Assembly (NCBI GenBank): GCA_002393575.1
Contig: DGSN01000036.1
Coordinates: forward strand, 1 to 64,000
Reading direction: 5' to 3'
Length of the DNA: 64,000 nt
Origin: Prevotellaceae bacterium UBA4361
GTDB taxonomy: Bacteria; Bacteroidota; Bacteroidia; Bacteroidales; Bacteroidaceae
In this document: piece by piece, positions 47,307 through 55,921 of the stretch
Numbering within the stretch: the stretch's first letter is position 1
Layout of the letters: each line of letters starts with the position of its first letter
Program-made: the position numbers and the translations under genes
Notes under the pieces: model-generated
The model's database searches: none
What the model was told of the DNA's origin: nothing
The model's input: only the letters and a program-made list of their open reading frames with translations

Positions 47307-47780
47307 ATGAAAACCCTCCTCCTCCTCGTCGGCCGCACCGCCAACCCCCATCTCGCTGTCCTCATCGACGACTACGCCGCCCGCCTCAAGCACTACACCA
47401 CCTTCGAAACCATCACCATCCCCGAGCTCCGCAACACCAAGTCCCTCACCCCCGACCAGCAGAAGCAAGCCGAAGGCCAGCTCATCCTACGCCAGCTACA
47501 GCCAGCCGACCACCTCGTCCTACTCGACGAGCGAGGGCTCACCCTCCGCAGCACACAGTTCGCACAGTGGCTACAGCGCAAGCACAACACCACCACCCGC
47601 CGCCTCGTCTTCCTCATCGGAGGCCCCTACGGATTCTCCCCCCAAGTCTATGCCCGCGCCAACGACCAGCTCTCCCTCTCCCCCATGACCTTCTCCCACC
47701 AGATGGTCCGCCTCATCTTCACCGAGCAGCTCTACCGAGCCTTCACCATCCTCAACAACGAACCCTACCACCACGAGTGA
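47307..47780 (+). CDS. rlmH: 23S rRNA (pseudouridine-1915-N3) methyltransferase RlmH
   Basis: 157 residues, the standard size. The SPOUT knot is visible as LVLLDERGLTLRS (near 70) and VFLIGGPYGFSPQVYARAND (near 100), ending with LYRAFTILNNEPYHHE. It methylates a modified base of helix 69 in assembled ribosomes. It follows relA after a 82-bp gap containing the palindrome doublet. Codons are strongly C-biased. Confidence 0.97.
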   Translation: MKTLLLLVGRTANPHLAVLIDDYAARLKHYTTFETITIPELRNTKSLTPDQQKQAEGQLILRQLQPADHLVLLDERGLTLRSTQFAQWLQRKHNTTTRRLVFLIGGPYGFSPQVYARANDQLSLSPMTFSHQMVRLIFTEQLYRAFTILNNEPYHHE

Positions 47781-47859
47781 AACCCAAAACAAAAAAAGCC
47801 CTGCATAACACATCAGCAGAGGCTCGTACAAAGAGACCAAGATAGTACCACACGCATCA

Positions 47860-47970
47860 TCATCCAGCCTTCATCTCCAGTTTCATGTAAACATGGGTCT
47901 TCGAGTCAAGAGACAGCCATCTACGCTTCTGCAAGCGGCGCATCTTGCTCTTGATAGTGTTGTCATTCAT
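47860..47970 (-). pseudogene. Possible gene relic (36 codons)
   Basis: The minus strand reads MNDNTIKSKMRRLQKRRWLS and so on, stopping at 47860. The frame stays open upstream to 48042, where a stop lies in the 22-bp array. The basic helical text resembles a DNA-binding protein tail. No promoter or ribosome site was seen. It could equally be chance. Confidence 0.25.
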
Positions 47971-48032
47971 TTCAGGAAACAATGCCTTTATATGAAGTAT
48001 TTCTTGATGCACCCACCCATGCGCCTTATGCA

Positions 48033-48130
48033 CCCCTTCGTGCTATTGGGGATTCGCACTCACTCCGTTGGGGACTCACGCTTACGGCAGTGGGGACTTG
48101 CGGTTGCTGCAGTGGGGATGAACGGCGGTT
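48033..48130. repeat. 22-bp-period tandem array 4
   Basis: Four GGGGA cores at exact 22-bp spacing (48048, 48070, 48092, 48114) on the plus strand. Units look like TTGGGGACTCACGC followed by TTACGGCA. An inverted CACCCC (48031-48036) sits just before the first core. This is the first array (left to right) with the G-rich strand on plus, and it marks the composition switch. Confidence 0.88.
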
Positions 48131-48153
48131 GCGACCCAATTGAAGTTAAAAAC

Positions 48154-48254
48154 GAAAAGTGAAAAGTTAAAAGTGGGGGCATGGAGTGATGTCATGGGAA
48201 TGGCATTTTTCACTTTTCACTTTTCACTTTTCACTTTGACTTTCACTTTTCACT
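48154..48254. repeat. GAAAAGT heptamer hairpin upstream of valS
   Basis: Left arm of three heptamers (GAAAAGT, GAAAAGT, TAAAAGT; 48154-48174) and a right arm of TTTTCAC/ACTTTTC heptamers (48206-48254) that can pair with it around a G-rich loop of about 30 nt. Confidence 0.8.
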
Positions 48255-48285
48255 CTCTTAATTTTGTCAGGAGCGTGAAAAGTGT

Positions 48286-48293
48286 TAATTTTG
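48286..48293 (+). promoter_or_regulatory. Promoter of valS
   Basis: TAATTTTG -7 box. ATTTTG ending at 48266 provides a -33-like element 19 bp upstream. Leader of about 48 nt to ATG 48347. Confidence 0.6.
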
Positions 48294-48346
48294 CACTTTC
48301 AATTTTGTTTGTAGTGTTAATTATATAATTTTTATCATCATCTTCA

Positions 48347-51061
48347 ATGGAATTAGCATCGAAATACAACCCTGCGGATGTGGAGGGTAAGTGGTACCGT
48401 TACTGGGAGGAGAACAAGCTGTTTGCGTCGAAGCCTGACGCGCGCGAACCTTATACTATTGTGATTCCGCCTCCTAATGTGACGGGTGTGCTTCACATGG
48501 GTCACATGCTGAATGAGACGATTCAGGACATCTTGGTGAGGAAGGCTCGTATGGATGGGAAGAATGCTTGCTGGGTGCCTGGCACTGACCATGCGTCGAT
48601 TGCGACGGAGGCGAAGGTGGTCGGCAGGCTGGCTGAGCGGGGCGTGAAGAAGACTGACTTGACTCGCGAGGAGTTCTTGAAGCATGCATGGGATTGGACT
48701 CATGAGCATGGTGGTATTATCTTGAAGCAGTTGCGCAGGCTGGGTGCTTCGTGCGACTGGGACCGTACTGCTTTCACGATGGATGAGGAGCGTTCGCGTT
48801 CGGTGGTGAAGGTGTTTGTTGACTTGTACCGCAAGGGCTTGATTTACCGTGGTGTTCGCATGGTGAACTGGGACCCTAAGGCTCAGACGGCTTTGAGTGA
48901 TGAGGAGGTGGTGTATAAGGAGGAGCATTCGAAGTTGTATTATCTGAAGTATCGTCTGGCTGATGGCGAGGTGGTGGAGCCTACGGGTGCTGATGGCGAG
49001 GTGGTTCACAGGGATGAGGTTGGCTACTATGCTGTTGTGGCTACGACTCGTCCTGAGACGATTATGGGTGATACGGCTATGTGTATCAATCCGAATGATG
49101 TGAAGAATGGCTGGCTGCGGGGCAAGAAGGTGGTTGTGCCGCTGGTGGGTAGGGTGATTCCTGTGATTGAGGATGATTATGTGGATATTGAGTTTGGTAC
49201 GGGCTGCTTGAAGGTGACTCCTGCGCATGATGTGAATGACTACATGCTGGGTGACAAGCATGGCTTGGAAACGATTGATATTTTCAATGATGATGGTACG
49301 CTGTCGGAGGCTGCTGGCTTGTATGTGGGCATGGACCGCTTTGATGTCCGCGAGCGGATTGAGGGGGACTTGGCTGGGGCTGGTCTGCTGGAGAAGGTGG
49401 AGGCTTATGTGAACAAGGTGGGCTGCTCGGAGCGCACGGGTGTGGCTATTGAGCCTAAGCTGTCGATGCAGTGGTTCTTGTCGATGAAGCATTTTGCTGA
49501 CTTGGCTTTGCCTCCTGTGATGAATGATGAGATTAGGTTTTATCCTGCGAAGTATAAGGTGACTTATCGTAACTGGCTGGAGAATATCAAGGACTGGTGT
49601 ATCAGTCGCCAGTTGTGGTGGGGTCACAGGATTCCTGCTTGGTATTTGCCTAAGGGTGGTTTTGTTGTGGCTGAGTCGGCTGAGGAGGCTCTTGCGCTGG
49701 CTCGTAAGGAGTGTGGCGACGATGGCTTGTCGCTGTCTGACTTGCGCCAGGATGAGGATGCGCTTGATACGTGGTTTTCAAGCTGGCTGTGGCCTATCAG
49801 TTTGTTCAAGGGTATCAATGAGCCTGGTAATGAGGAGATTGGTTATTATTATCCGACGAGTGTGCTGGTGACGGGTCCTGATATTATTTTCTTCTGGGTG
49901 GCTCGCATGATTATGGCTGGCTATGAGTATATGGGCAAGATGCCTTTCAGAAGTGTTTATTTCACGGGTATTGTTCGTGACAAGCTGGGCAGGAAGATGT
50001 CGAAGAGCTTGGGCAATTCGCCTGACCCTCTGATGCTGATTGACCAGTATGGTGCTGACGGTGTGCGCATGGGTATGCTGCTGAGTGCTCCTGCTGGTAA
50101 TGATATTTTGTTTGATGAGAAGCTTTGCCAGAATGGTTTGGCTTTCTGCAATAAGATTTGGAATGCTTTCCGCTTGGTTGTTGGCTGGCAGACGGCTGAC
50201 ATTGCTCAGCCTGAGGGTTCGAAGCGTGCTGTCGAGTGGTTTGGTGCTCAGGTGAAGGCTTCTTGTGCTGAGATTGAGGACTTGTATGGCAAGTATCGCT
50301 TGAGCGAGGCTTTGATGGCTGCTTTCAAGTTGTTCACGGATGAGTTCTCGGGCTGGTACTTGGAGATGGTGAAGCCTGCTTACCAGCAGCCTATTGACTG
50401 TGCTACTTATGAGGCTACGCTGGGTTTCTTTGATGTGCTGATGAAGGTGATTCATCCTTTCATGCCTTTCATCACGGAGGAGATTTGGCAGCATGTGAAC
50501 AGTGTGAAGCGTGGAGCGATGGGCGTGGAGCGTGAAGCGACGGGCGTGAAGAGTATCATGACTGAGAGCTTGAGGCTGGATGCTCCTGACGATGCTGAGA
50601 GGAGGCTGCTGGCTGATGCTGAGGTGATGAAGCAGATTGTGGCTGGTGTGCGTTCGATTCGCAATGAGAAGAACATTGCTCCTAAGGAGCCGCTGGTGCT
50701 TGAGGTTGTGGGTAGGAATCCTGTTGAGGCTCTGGAGGGCTTGATTGTGAAGATGGCGAACTTGAGTGCGCTGACGGTGGTTGGCGAGAAGGGCGATGGT
50801 TCGTCGGCTTTCATGGTTGGTACGACTGAGTTTGCTGTTCCGCTTGGCAACTTGATTGACACGGAGGCTGAGCTTGTGAAGATGGAGGCTGAGCTGAAGC
50901 ACTTGGAGGGTTTCCTTGCGGGTGTGATGAAGAAGTTGTCGAATGAGCGTTTCGTGTCGAATGCTCCTGCGCAGGTGGTTGAGCTGGAGAGGAAGAAGCA
51001 GCATGATGCTGAGACGAAGATTGCTGCGCTGAAGGAGAGCATTGCGAAACTGAGGAAATAA
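48347..51061 (+). CDS. valS: Valine-tRNA ligase
   Basis: 904 residues. HMGH signature in PPPNVTGVLHMGHML (near 44), CP1 editing domain (about 190-340; VATTRPETIMGDTA near 228), KMSKSLGNSPDP near 550, and a C-terminal coiled coil (last 65 residues, VELERKKQHDAETKIAALKE). It charges tRNA-Val and edits Thr. Codon use is strongly G/T-rich, the opposite of rlmH and relA just upstream. An insertion-like segment near residues 718-735 repeats an RGAMGVEREATGV theme. Confidence 0.98.
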   Translation: MELASKYNPADVEGKWYRYWEENKLFASKPDAREPYTIVIPPPNVTGVLHMGHMLNETIQDILVRKARMDGKNACWVPGTDHASIATEAKVVGRLAERGVKKTDLTREEFLKHAWDWTHEHGGIILKQLRRLGASCDWDRTAFTMDEERSRSVVKVFVDLYRKGLIYRGVRMVNWDPKAQTALSDEEVVYKEEHSKLYYLKYRLADGEVVEPTGADGEVVHRDEVGYYAVVATTRPETIMGDTAMCINPNDVKNGWLRGKKVVVPLVGRVIPVIEDDYVDIEFGTGCLKVTPAHDVNDYMLGDKHGLETIDIFNDDGTLSEAAGLYVGMDRFDVRERIEGDLAGAGLLEKVEAYVNKVGCSERTGVAIEPKLSMQWFLSMKHFADLALPPVMNDEIRFYPAKYKVTYRNWLENIKDWCISRQLWWGHRIPAWYLPKGGFVVAESAEEALALARKECGDDGLSLSDLRQDEDALDTWFSSWLWPISLFKGINEPGNEEIGYYYPTSVLVTGPDIIFFWVARMIMAGYEYMGKMPFRSVYFTGIVRDKLGRKMSKSLGNSPDPLMLIDQYGADGVRMGMLLSAPAGNDILFDEKLCQNGLAFCNKIWNAFRLVVGWQTADIAQPEGSKRAVEWFGAQVKASCAEIEDLYGKYRLSEALMAAFKLFTDEFSGWYLEMVKPAYQQPIDCATYEATLGFFDVLMKVIHPFMPFITEEIWQHVNSVKRGAMGVEREATGVKSIMTESLRLDAPDDAERRLLADAEVMKQIVAGVRSIRNEKNIAPKEPLVLEVVGRNPVEALEGLIVKMANLSALTVVGEKGDGSSAFMVGTTEFAVPLGNLIDTEAELVKMEAELKHLEGFLAGVMKKLSNERFVSNAPAQVVELERKKQHDAETKIAALKESIAKLRK

Positions 51062-51383
51062 GGAAGAAAATTGGACTTGTGTCTCCTGAAGAAATCGGCA
51101 AAATCGGCATAATTTTTAAATTTTAGTACGTTTTGTCTGTTTCTTTAGGAGGCTTTTTGTCTTTTGTCCTTTTGTTCTTTTCGTTCTTTGTTCTTCATTT
51201 CTTGTCCTTTTTCCCTCGTTTTCATTTTATTGTGATTTTTTTTTCGTAACTTGAAAAAAATCTGTAACTTTGCAGTCGATTTTTAAGGTAGAAAGTTTTT
51301 TTCTCTCTTTTTGGAATTTTCGTTTGGCAAGCGGTGTGCTTGTGTGGCGGATTTTTCTCAATTATGTTTTTCATTGAACCGAT
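51062..51383. other. Intergenic region upstream of glycogen synthase
   Basis: 322 bp without a gene. T-rich on the plus strand (for example TTTTGTCTTTTGTCC and TTTGTTCTTC runs at 51150-51200), with a promoter at 51265-51272. No repeat of the families described elsewhere in the window was seen. Confidence 0.7.
51265..51272 (+). promoter_or_regulatory. Promoter -7 box of glycogen synthase
   Basis: TAACTTTG, with a long leader of about 105 nt before ATG 51384. Confidence 0.6.
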
Positions 51384-53045
51384 ATGGTAAAGAAACTTCT
51401 CTCACCCGATTACATATTTGAGTCTTCTTGGGAAGTATGTAATAAGGTAGGCGGCATATATACTGTTTTATCTACTCGTGCAAAGACGTTGCAGGATGCA
51501 ATGCCTGACAGGGTTGTGTTTATTGGTCCTGACTTCTGGGCTGACGAGGTGAATCCTTTGTTCAAGGAGAGCAAGACGCTGCTGGCTTCGTGGCGCAAGG
51601 CTGCGAAGGCTGATGGGTTGAGCTTCCGTGTGGGTCGCTGGCGTATTCCTGGTGAGCCTATTGCTGTGCTGGTTGATTTCAATCCTTTTTTCCAGGTGAA
51701 GAATGAGATTTACAGCTGGGCTTGGGAGCACTTTGGTGTGGATTCGCTTCATGCTTATGGTGACTACGACGAGGCGAGTATGTTCTCTTGGGCTGCCGGT
51801 AAGGTGGTGGAGAGTTATTATAGGTTTTTTGGCTTGACGAAGGGCGACAATGTGGTTTACCAGGCGCATGAATGGATGACGTGCCTGGGTGCGCTGTATG
51901 TTCAGGAGGCTTGTCCTGCTGTGGGTACTATTTTCACGACGCATGCCACGAGTATTGGCCGCTCGATTGCTGGCAACAACAAGCCGCTTTATGACTGTCT
52001 GAGTTGCTATAATGGTGACCAGATGGCTTGTGAGCTGAACATGCAGTCGAAGCATTCGATTGAGAAGCAGACGGCTGCTCATGTTGACTGTTTCACGACG
52101 GTGAGTGACATCACGGCTGCTGAATGTGCTCAGCTGCTGGAGCGTGAGCCTGACGTGGTGCTGATGAATGGTTTTGAGGATGATTTTGTTCCGAAGGCTG
52201 GCAAGCCTTTCGACTTGGCTCGGAAGAAGGCTCGTAAGTTGTTGCTGAACGTGGCGAACACGCTGATGGGTACGAACTTGAAGGATGATACGCTGATTGT
52301 GAGTATTGGTGGTCGCTATGAATACAAGAACAAGGGCATTGACATGTTTGTGGATGCCATGAACCGCTTGCGCTCTGACTCTGGCTTGGAGAAGGAGGTG
52401 CTTGCGTTTGTGCTGGTGCCTGCCTGGGTGAAGGAGGCTCGTCCTGACTTGCAGCGCAAGTTGGCTGCGAAGGAGAAGGACAATCTGCCTTGTGGCGACC
52501 CTCGCATCACGCACAATCTGAATAATCAGGAGGAGGACCGTGTGCTGGGCCAGATGAACTGGCTGGGTATGCACAACCGGCTTGAGGACAAGGTGAAGGT
52601 GGTGTTTGTGCCTTGCTATTTGGATGGCAAGGACGGTATTTTCAATCTTGGCTACTATGACTTGCTGGTGGGCATGGACTTGTGCATTTATCCTTCGTAT
52701 TATGAGCCTTGGGGCTATACGCCACTGGAGAGTGTTGCTTTCCATGTGCCTTGTATCACGACTGACTTGGCTGGCTTCGGCCTGTGGGCTGACAAGGTGA
52801 AGGGTGGTCATAGCCGCTTGACTGATGGTGTGCATACGGCTCACCGTTCGGACTACAATTTTGATGATGCTGCGAATGAGATTCGCGATGCTGTGATTGA
52901 GTTTGCTCGGATGGACAGGACGGCTGTTGAGCAGACTCGCCGGAACGCGGCTCTGCTGGCTGAGAAGGCGCTTTGGAAGCACTTCATCGCTTACTACAGG
53001 CAGGCTTACGATGTGGCTTTGCGTAAGGCGAAGGCAAGGAAGTAG
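51384..53045 (+). CDS. Glycogen synthase, GT3 family
   Basis: 553 residues. The N-terminus FESSWEVCNKVGGIYTVLST and the C-terminal FIYPSYYEPWGYTPLESVAF-type segment (CIYPSYYEPWGYTPLES) are typical of the eukaryote-like GT3 synthases, not of the ADP-glucose GT5 GlgA. GT3 enzymes normally use UDP-glucose, though the donor is inferred here. It elongates alpha-1,4 glucan in the cytoplasm. The phosphorylase gene follows after 95 bp, pairing synthesis with breakdown. No glgC is present in the window. Confidence 0.93.
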   Translation: MVKKLLSPDYIFESSWEVCNKVGGIYTVLSTRAKTLQDAMPDRVVFIGPDFWADEVNPLFKESKTLLASWRKAAKADGLSFRVGRWRIPGEPIAVLVDFNPFFQVKNEIYSWAWEHFGVDSLHAYGDYDEASMFSWAAGKVVESYYRFFGLTKGDNVVYQAHEWMTCLGALYVQEACPAVGTIFTTHATSIGRSIAGNNKPLYDCLSCYNGDQMACELNMQSKHSIEKQTAAHVDCFTTVSDITAAECAQLLEREPDVVLMNGFEDDFVPKAGKPFDLARKKARKLLLNVANTLMGTNLKDDTLIVSIGGRYEYKNKGIDMFVDAMNRLRSDSGLEKEVLAFVLVPAWVKEARPDLQRKLAAKEKDNLPCGDPRITHNLNNQEEDRVLGQMNWLGMHNRLEDKVKVVFVPCYLDGKDGIFNLGYYDLLVGMDLCIYPSYYEPWGYTPLESVAFHVPCITTDLAGFGLWADKVKGGHSRLTDGVHTAHRSDYNFDDAANEIRDAVIEFARMDRTAVEQTRRNAALLAEKALWKHFIAYYRQAYDVALRKAKARK

Positions 53046-53140
53046 TGGGTGCTGCTGTGTGGTGTGATGCTTGATATATGTGTTTTTATTTAATGTGTTT
53101 TTTTAGTAAGAAACTTTGGTATTAATTCAATACGTCAATT

Positions 53141-55705
53141 ATGAAAATTAAGGCAAGCAATGCTAATACTCCGAACTGGCGTGAGATTAGCGTGAGAAGT
53201 TACATTCCGGAGGCTCTCCAGCCGCTGGATGAGATTGCGCACAACATGTGGTGGTCGTGGAACAATGAGGCGGCTCACCTGTATCAGGATCTTGACCCTG
53301 ACCTTTGGAAGAAGGTGCAGCAGAACCCTGTATTGTTCCTTCAGAGGATGAACTACGAGAAACTTGAGGAACTGGCAAAGGATGCAAGCGTGGTGAAGCG
53401 CGTGAACAAGCTTTACAAGGAGTTCCGTGAATATATGGACGTGGAGCCTGACAAGACTCGTCCGTCGGTGGCTTATCTGTGCATGGAGTATGGTTTGAGC
53501 CACGTTCTGAAGATTTATTCGGGTGGTCTTGGCATTTTGGCTGGTGACTACGTGAAGGAGGCTTCTGACTCGAATGTTGACATGGTGGCTGTTGGCTTCC
53601 TGTATCGTTATGGCTATTTCACTCAGACGCTGTCGATGGATGGTCAGCAGGTGGCTAAGTATGAGGCTCAGAACTTTGGTGAGCTTCCTATCGAGCGCCA
53701 GTTGGATGAGAACGGTCTGCCATTGGTGGTTGATGTTCCTTATAACAACTACACGGTTCATGCTTACGTGTGGCGTGTGAATGTGGGTCGTGTGAAGCTT
53801 TATCTGCTTGACACTGACAATGAGATGAACAGTGAGTTCGACCGCTCTATCACTCACTCTCTCTATGGTGGCGACTGGGAGAACCGCATCAAGCAGGAGA
53901 TTCTGCTGGGTATTGGTGGTGTGCTGACGCTGCAGAAGCTGGGCATCAAGAAGGACATTTACCACTGCAACGAGGGTCATGCTGCGCTGTGCAATGTTCA
54001 GCGTCTGGTTGACTATGTGAAGAGTGGTCTTTCGTTCAATGAGGCTCTTGAGGTGGTTCGCACTTCTTCGCTCTACACGGTTCACACTCCTGTTCCTGCT
54101 GGTCACGACTACTTCGACGAGGCTCTCTTTGGCAAGTACATGGGTCAGTATCCTGCTCAGCTGGGCATCAGCTGGGATGAGTTCGTGGGCATGGGCCGCG
54201 TGAATCCTGAGGACCACAGCGAGCGTTTCTGCATGTCAACTTTCGCTTGCAACACGAGTTCGTGGGTGAACGGTGTGAGCTGGTTGCACGGCAAGGTGTC
54301 GAAGGACATGTTCAACGGCATCTGGAAGGGTTACTTCCCTGAGGAGCTGGACAATGTGGGCTATGTGACGAATGGTGTTCACTTCCCAACTTGGGCTGCT
54401 TCGGAGTGGAAGGCTCTCTACAACAAGAATTTTGATGCGAAATACTATAAGGACCAGTCGAATGCTCAGCTCTGGGAGGCTATCTACAATGTGCCTGATG
54501 AGGAAATCTGGAAGACTCGCCAGGTGCTGAAGAACAAGCTGGTGGATTACATCAAGCGTGCGTTCCGTGAGGATTGGCTGAAGAACCAGGGCGACCCTTC
54601 TCGCATTGTTTCGATTCTTGAGAAAATCAATCCTAATGCGCTCATCATTGGTTTTGCGCGTCGTTTTGCTACATACAAGCGTGCTCACTTGCTCTTCTCC
54701 GACTTGGACCGCCTGTCGAAGATTGTGAACAATCCTAACTATCCTGTTCAGTTCCTCTTCGCTGGTAAGGCTCATCCACACGATGGTGCTGGCCAGGGCT
54801 TGATTAAGAAGATTTACGAAATCAGCCGTCGTCCTGAGTTCTTGGGCAAGATTATCTTCCTTGAGAACTACGACATGAAGTTGGCTCGCCGCCTTGTGAC
54901 GGGTGTGGACATCTGGATGAACACTCCAACTCGTCCGCTTGAGGCAAGTGGTACTTCTGGCGAGAAGGCTCTGATGAACGGCGTTGTGAACCTCTCCGTG
55001 CTTGATGGCTGGTGGCTTGAGGGCTATCGCGAGGGTGCTGGTTGGGCTCTCACCGAGAAGCGCACTTACCAGAACCAGGACCAGCAGGACCAGCTGGATG
55101 CAGCTACGATTTATGGTCTGCTTGAGAATGAAATCCTTCCTCTCTACTATGCTCGCAATGCCAAGGGCTACAGCGAAGGCTGGATTCGCACGGTGAAAAA
55201 CTCGATTGCTCAGGTGGCTCCTCACTACACGATGAAGCGTCAGCTGGATGACTACTATTCGAAGTTCTACACTCCGCTTGCTGAGCGTGCTAAGATTCTC
55301 TTTGCTGACAACTACAAGAAGGCAAAGGACATCGCTCTCTGGAAGGAGCAGGTGGCAGAACGCTGGGACAGCATCAACATCGTGGGTGTGAAGAAGGACG
55401 TTGTGGAAGATGGTATCTTCGAGAGCGGCAAGCACTACAACATTCAGTATGTGGTTGACGAACAGGGTCTTGACGACGTGGTTGGCATGGAGCTTGTTGT
55501 GACTCACACGGACGAGGAAGGCAAGACGCATGTCACTGGCAAGTATCCTCTGAAGGTGGTGAAGCGCGAAGGCAACAACTTCACTTTCGAAGGCACTGTT
55601 GCTCTTCCTAATGCTGGTTCGTTCAAGCTTGCTTACCGCATGTTCCCTAAGAATGCTGACCTGCCTCACCGCCAGGACTTCTGCTATGTGAAGTGGGTAT
55701 ATTAA
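53141..55705 (+). CDS. glgP: Alpha-glucan (glycogen) phosphorylase
   Basis: 854 residues, the short GT35 type with an N-terminal DUF3417 region (ALQPLDEIAHNMWWSWNNEA near 24). YHCNEGHAAL near 270 and the PLP-site segment EASGTSGEKALMNGVVNLSV near 605 (Lys in GEKALMNG) are visible; relatives read GTSGMKAAMNG, so the Met to Glu change is unusual but keeps the lysine. It releases glucose-1-phosphate from glycogen. An approximately 120-residue beta-rich C-terminal extension ends the chain. Follows the glycogen synthase by 95 bp. Confidence 0.95.
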   Translation: MKIKASNANTPNWREISVRSYIPEALQPLDEIAHNMWWSWNNEAAHLYQDLDPDLWKKVQQNPVLFLQRMNYEKLEELAKDASVVKRVNKLYKEFREYMDVEPDKTRPSVAYLCMEYGLSHVLKIYSGGLGILAGDYVKEASDSNVDMVAVGFLYRYGYFTQTLSMDGQQVAKYEAQNFGELPIERQLDENGLPLVVDVPYNNYTVHAYVWRVNVGRVKLYLLDTDNEMNSEFDRSITHSLYGGDWENRIKQEILLGIGGVLTLQKLGIKKDIYHCNEGHAALCNVQRLVDYVKSGLSFNEALEVVRTSSLYTVHTPVPAGHDYFDEALFGKYMGQYPAQLGISWDEFVGMGRVNPEDHSERFCMSTFACNTSSWVNGVSWLHGKVSKDMFNGIWKGYFPEELDNVGYVTNGVHFPTWAASEWKALYNKNFDAKYYKDQSNAQLWEAIYNVPDEEIWKTRQVLKNKLVDYIKRAFREDWLKNQGDPSRIVSILEKINPNALIIGFARRFATYKRAHLLFSDLDRLSKIVNNPNYPVQFLFAGKAHPHDGAGQGLIKKIYEISRRPEFLGKIIFLENYDMKLARRLVTGVDIWMNTPTRPLEASGTSGEKALMNGVVNLSVLDGWWLEGYREGAGWALTEKRTYQNQDQQDQLDAATIYGLLENEILPLYYARNAKGYSEGWIRTVKNSIAQVAPHYTMKRQLDDYYSKFYTPLAERAKILFADNYKKAKDIALWKEQVAERWDSINIVGVKKDVVEDGIFESGKHYNIQYVVDEQGLDDVVGMELVVTHTDEEGKTHVTGKYPLKVVKREGNNFTFEGTVALPNAGSFKLAYRMFPKNADLPHRQDFCYVKWVY

Positions 55706-55734
55706 TGAAATAAGAGACTTTCATAAAAACTGAC

Positions 55735-55775
55735 GAGGCTACGATGTCTGTGAAAGATGTCGTGGCCTTTTTCTT
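55735..55775 (+). terminator. Rho-independent terminator of the glycogen genes
   Basis: Imperfect stem GGCTACGATGTCT / AGATGTCGTGGCC (matches plus G-U pairs) followed by TTTTTC, about 30 bp after the glgP stop. Confidence 0.75.
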
Positions 55776-55841
55776 TGTGTTGTGTGGAGTGGTTTTGTGA
55801 AAAATATGCCTCCAAACTGCTTGAATATCAGATAATAGTGT

Positions 55842-55849
55842 TATCTTTG
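55842..55849 (+). promoter_or_regulatory. Promoter -7 box of the 55922 gene
   Basis: TATCTTTG; leader of about 65 nt. Confidence 0.6.
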
Positions 55850-55921
55850 CATCAAGATGTGATTTGTGGGCAGGGGATTGGTGTGAAAATGATGCTGCCC
55901 TTGCTGTCTGTTTGAACTGGC

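Larger units (their letters stand above)
47781..48346. other. 566-bp intergenic region at the skew switch
   Basis: Contents in order: 47860-48042, a short open minus-strand frame that may be a gene relic (ATG at 47970, 36 codons); 48033-48130, the 22-bp array 4; 48154-48254, a hairpin of GAAAAGT heptamers; 48259-48293, valS promoter. The plus strand changes from A/C-rich to G/T-rich at about 48,040. One weak DnaA-box-like word (TTATGCACC, 48026-48034) was seen, and no cluster. Confidence 0.6.

Noticed and set aside
47893..48162. 89-codon plus-strand open frame upstream of valS
   Set aside because: Ends in the 22-bp array and the heptamer arm; no family resemblance, no ribosome site, and it spans the composition switch.
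51468..55669. Long minus-strand open frames opposite glycogen synthase and glgP (504 and 477 codons)
   Set aside because: Same cause: the G/T-biased coding strand leaves few stops on the opposite strand. The sense proteins have all family motifs.
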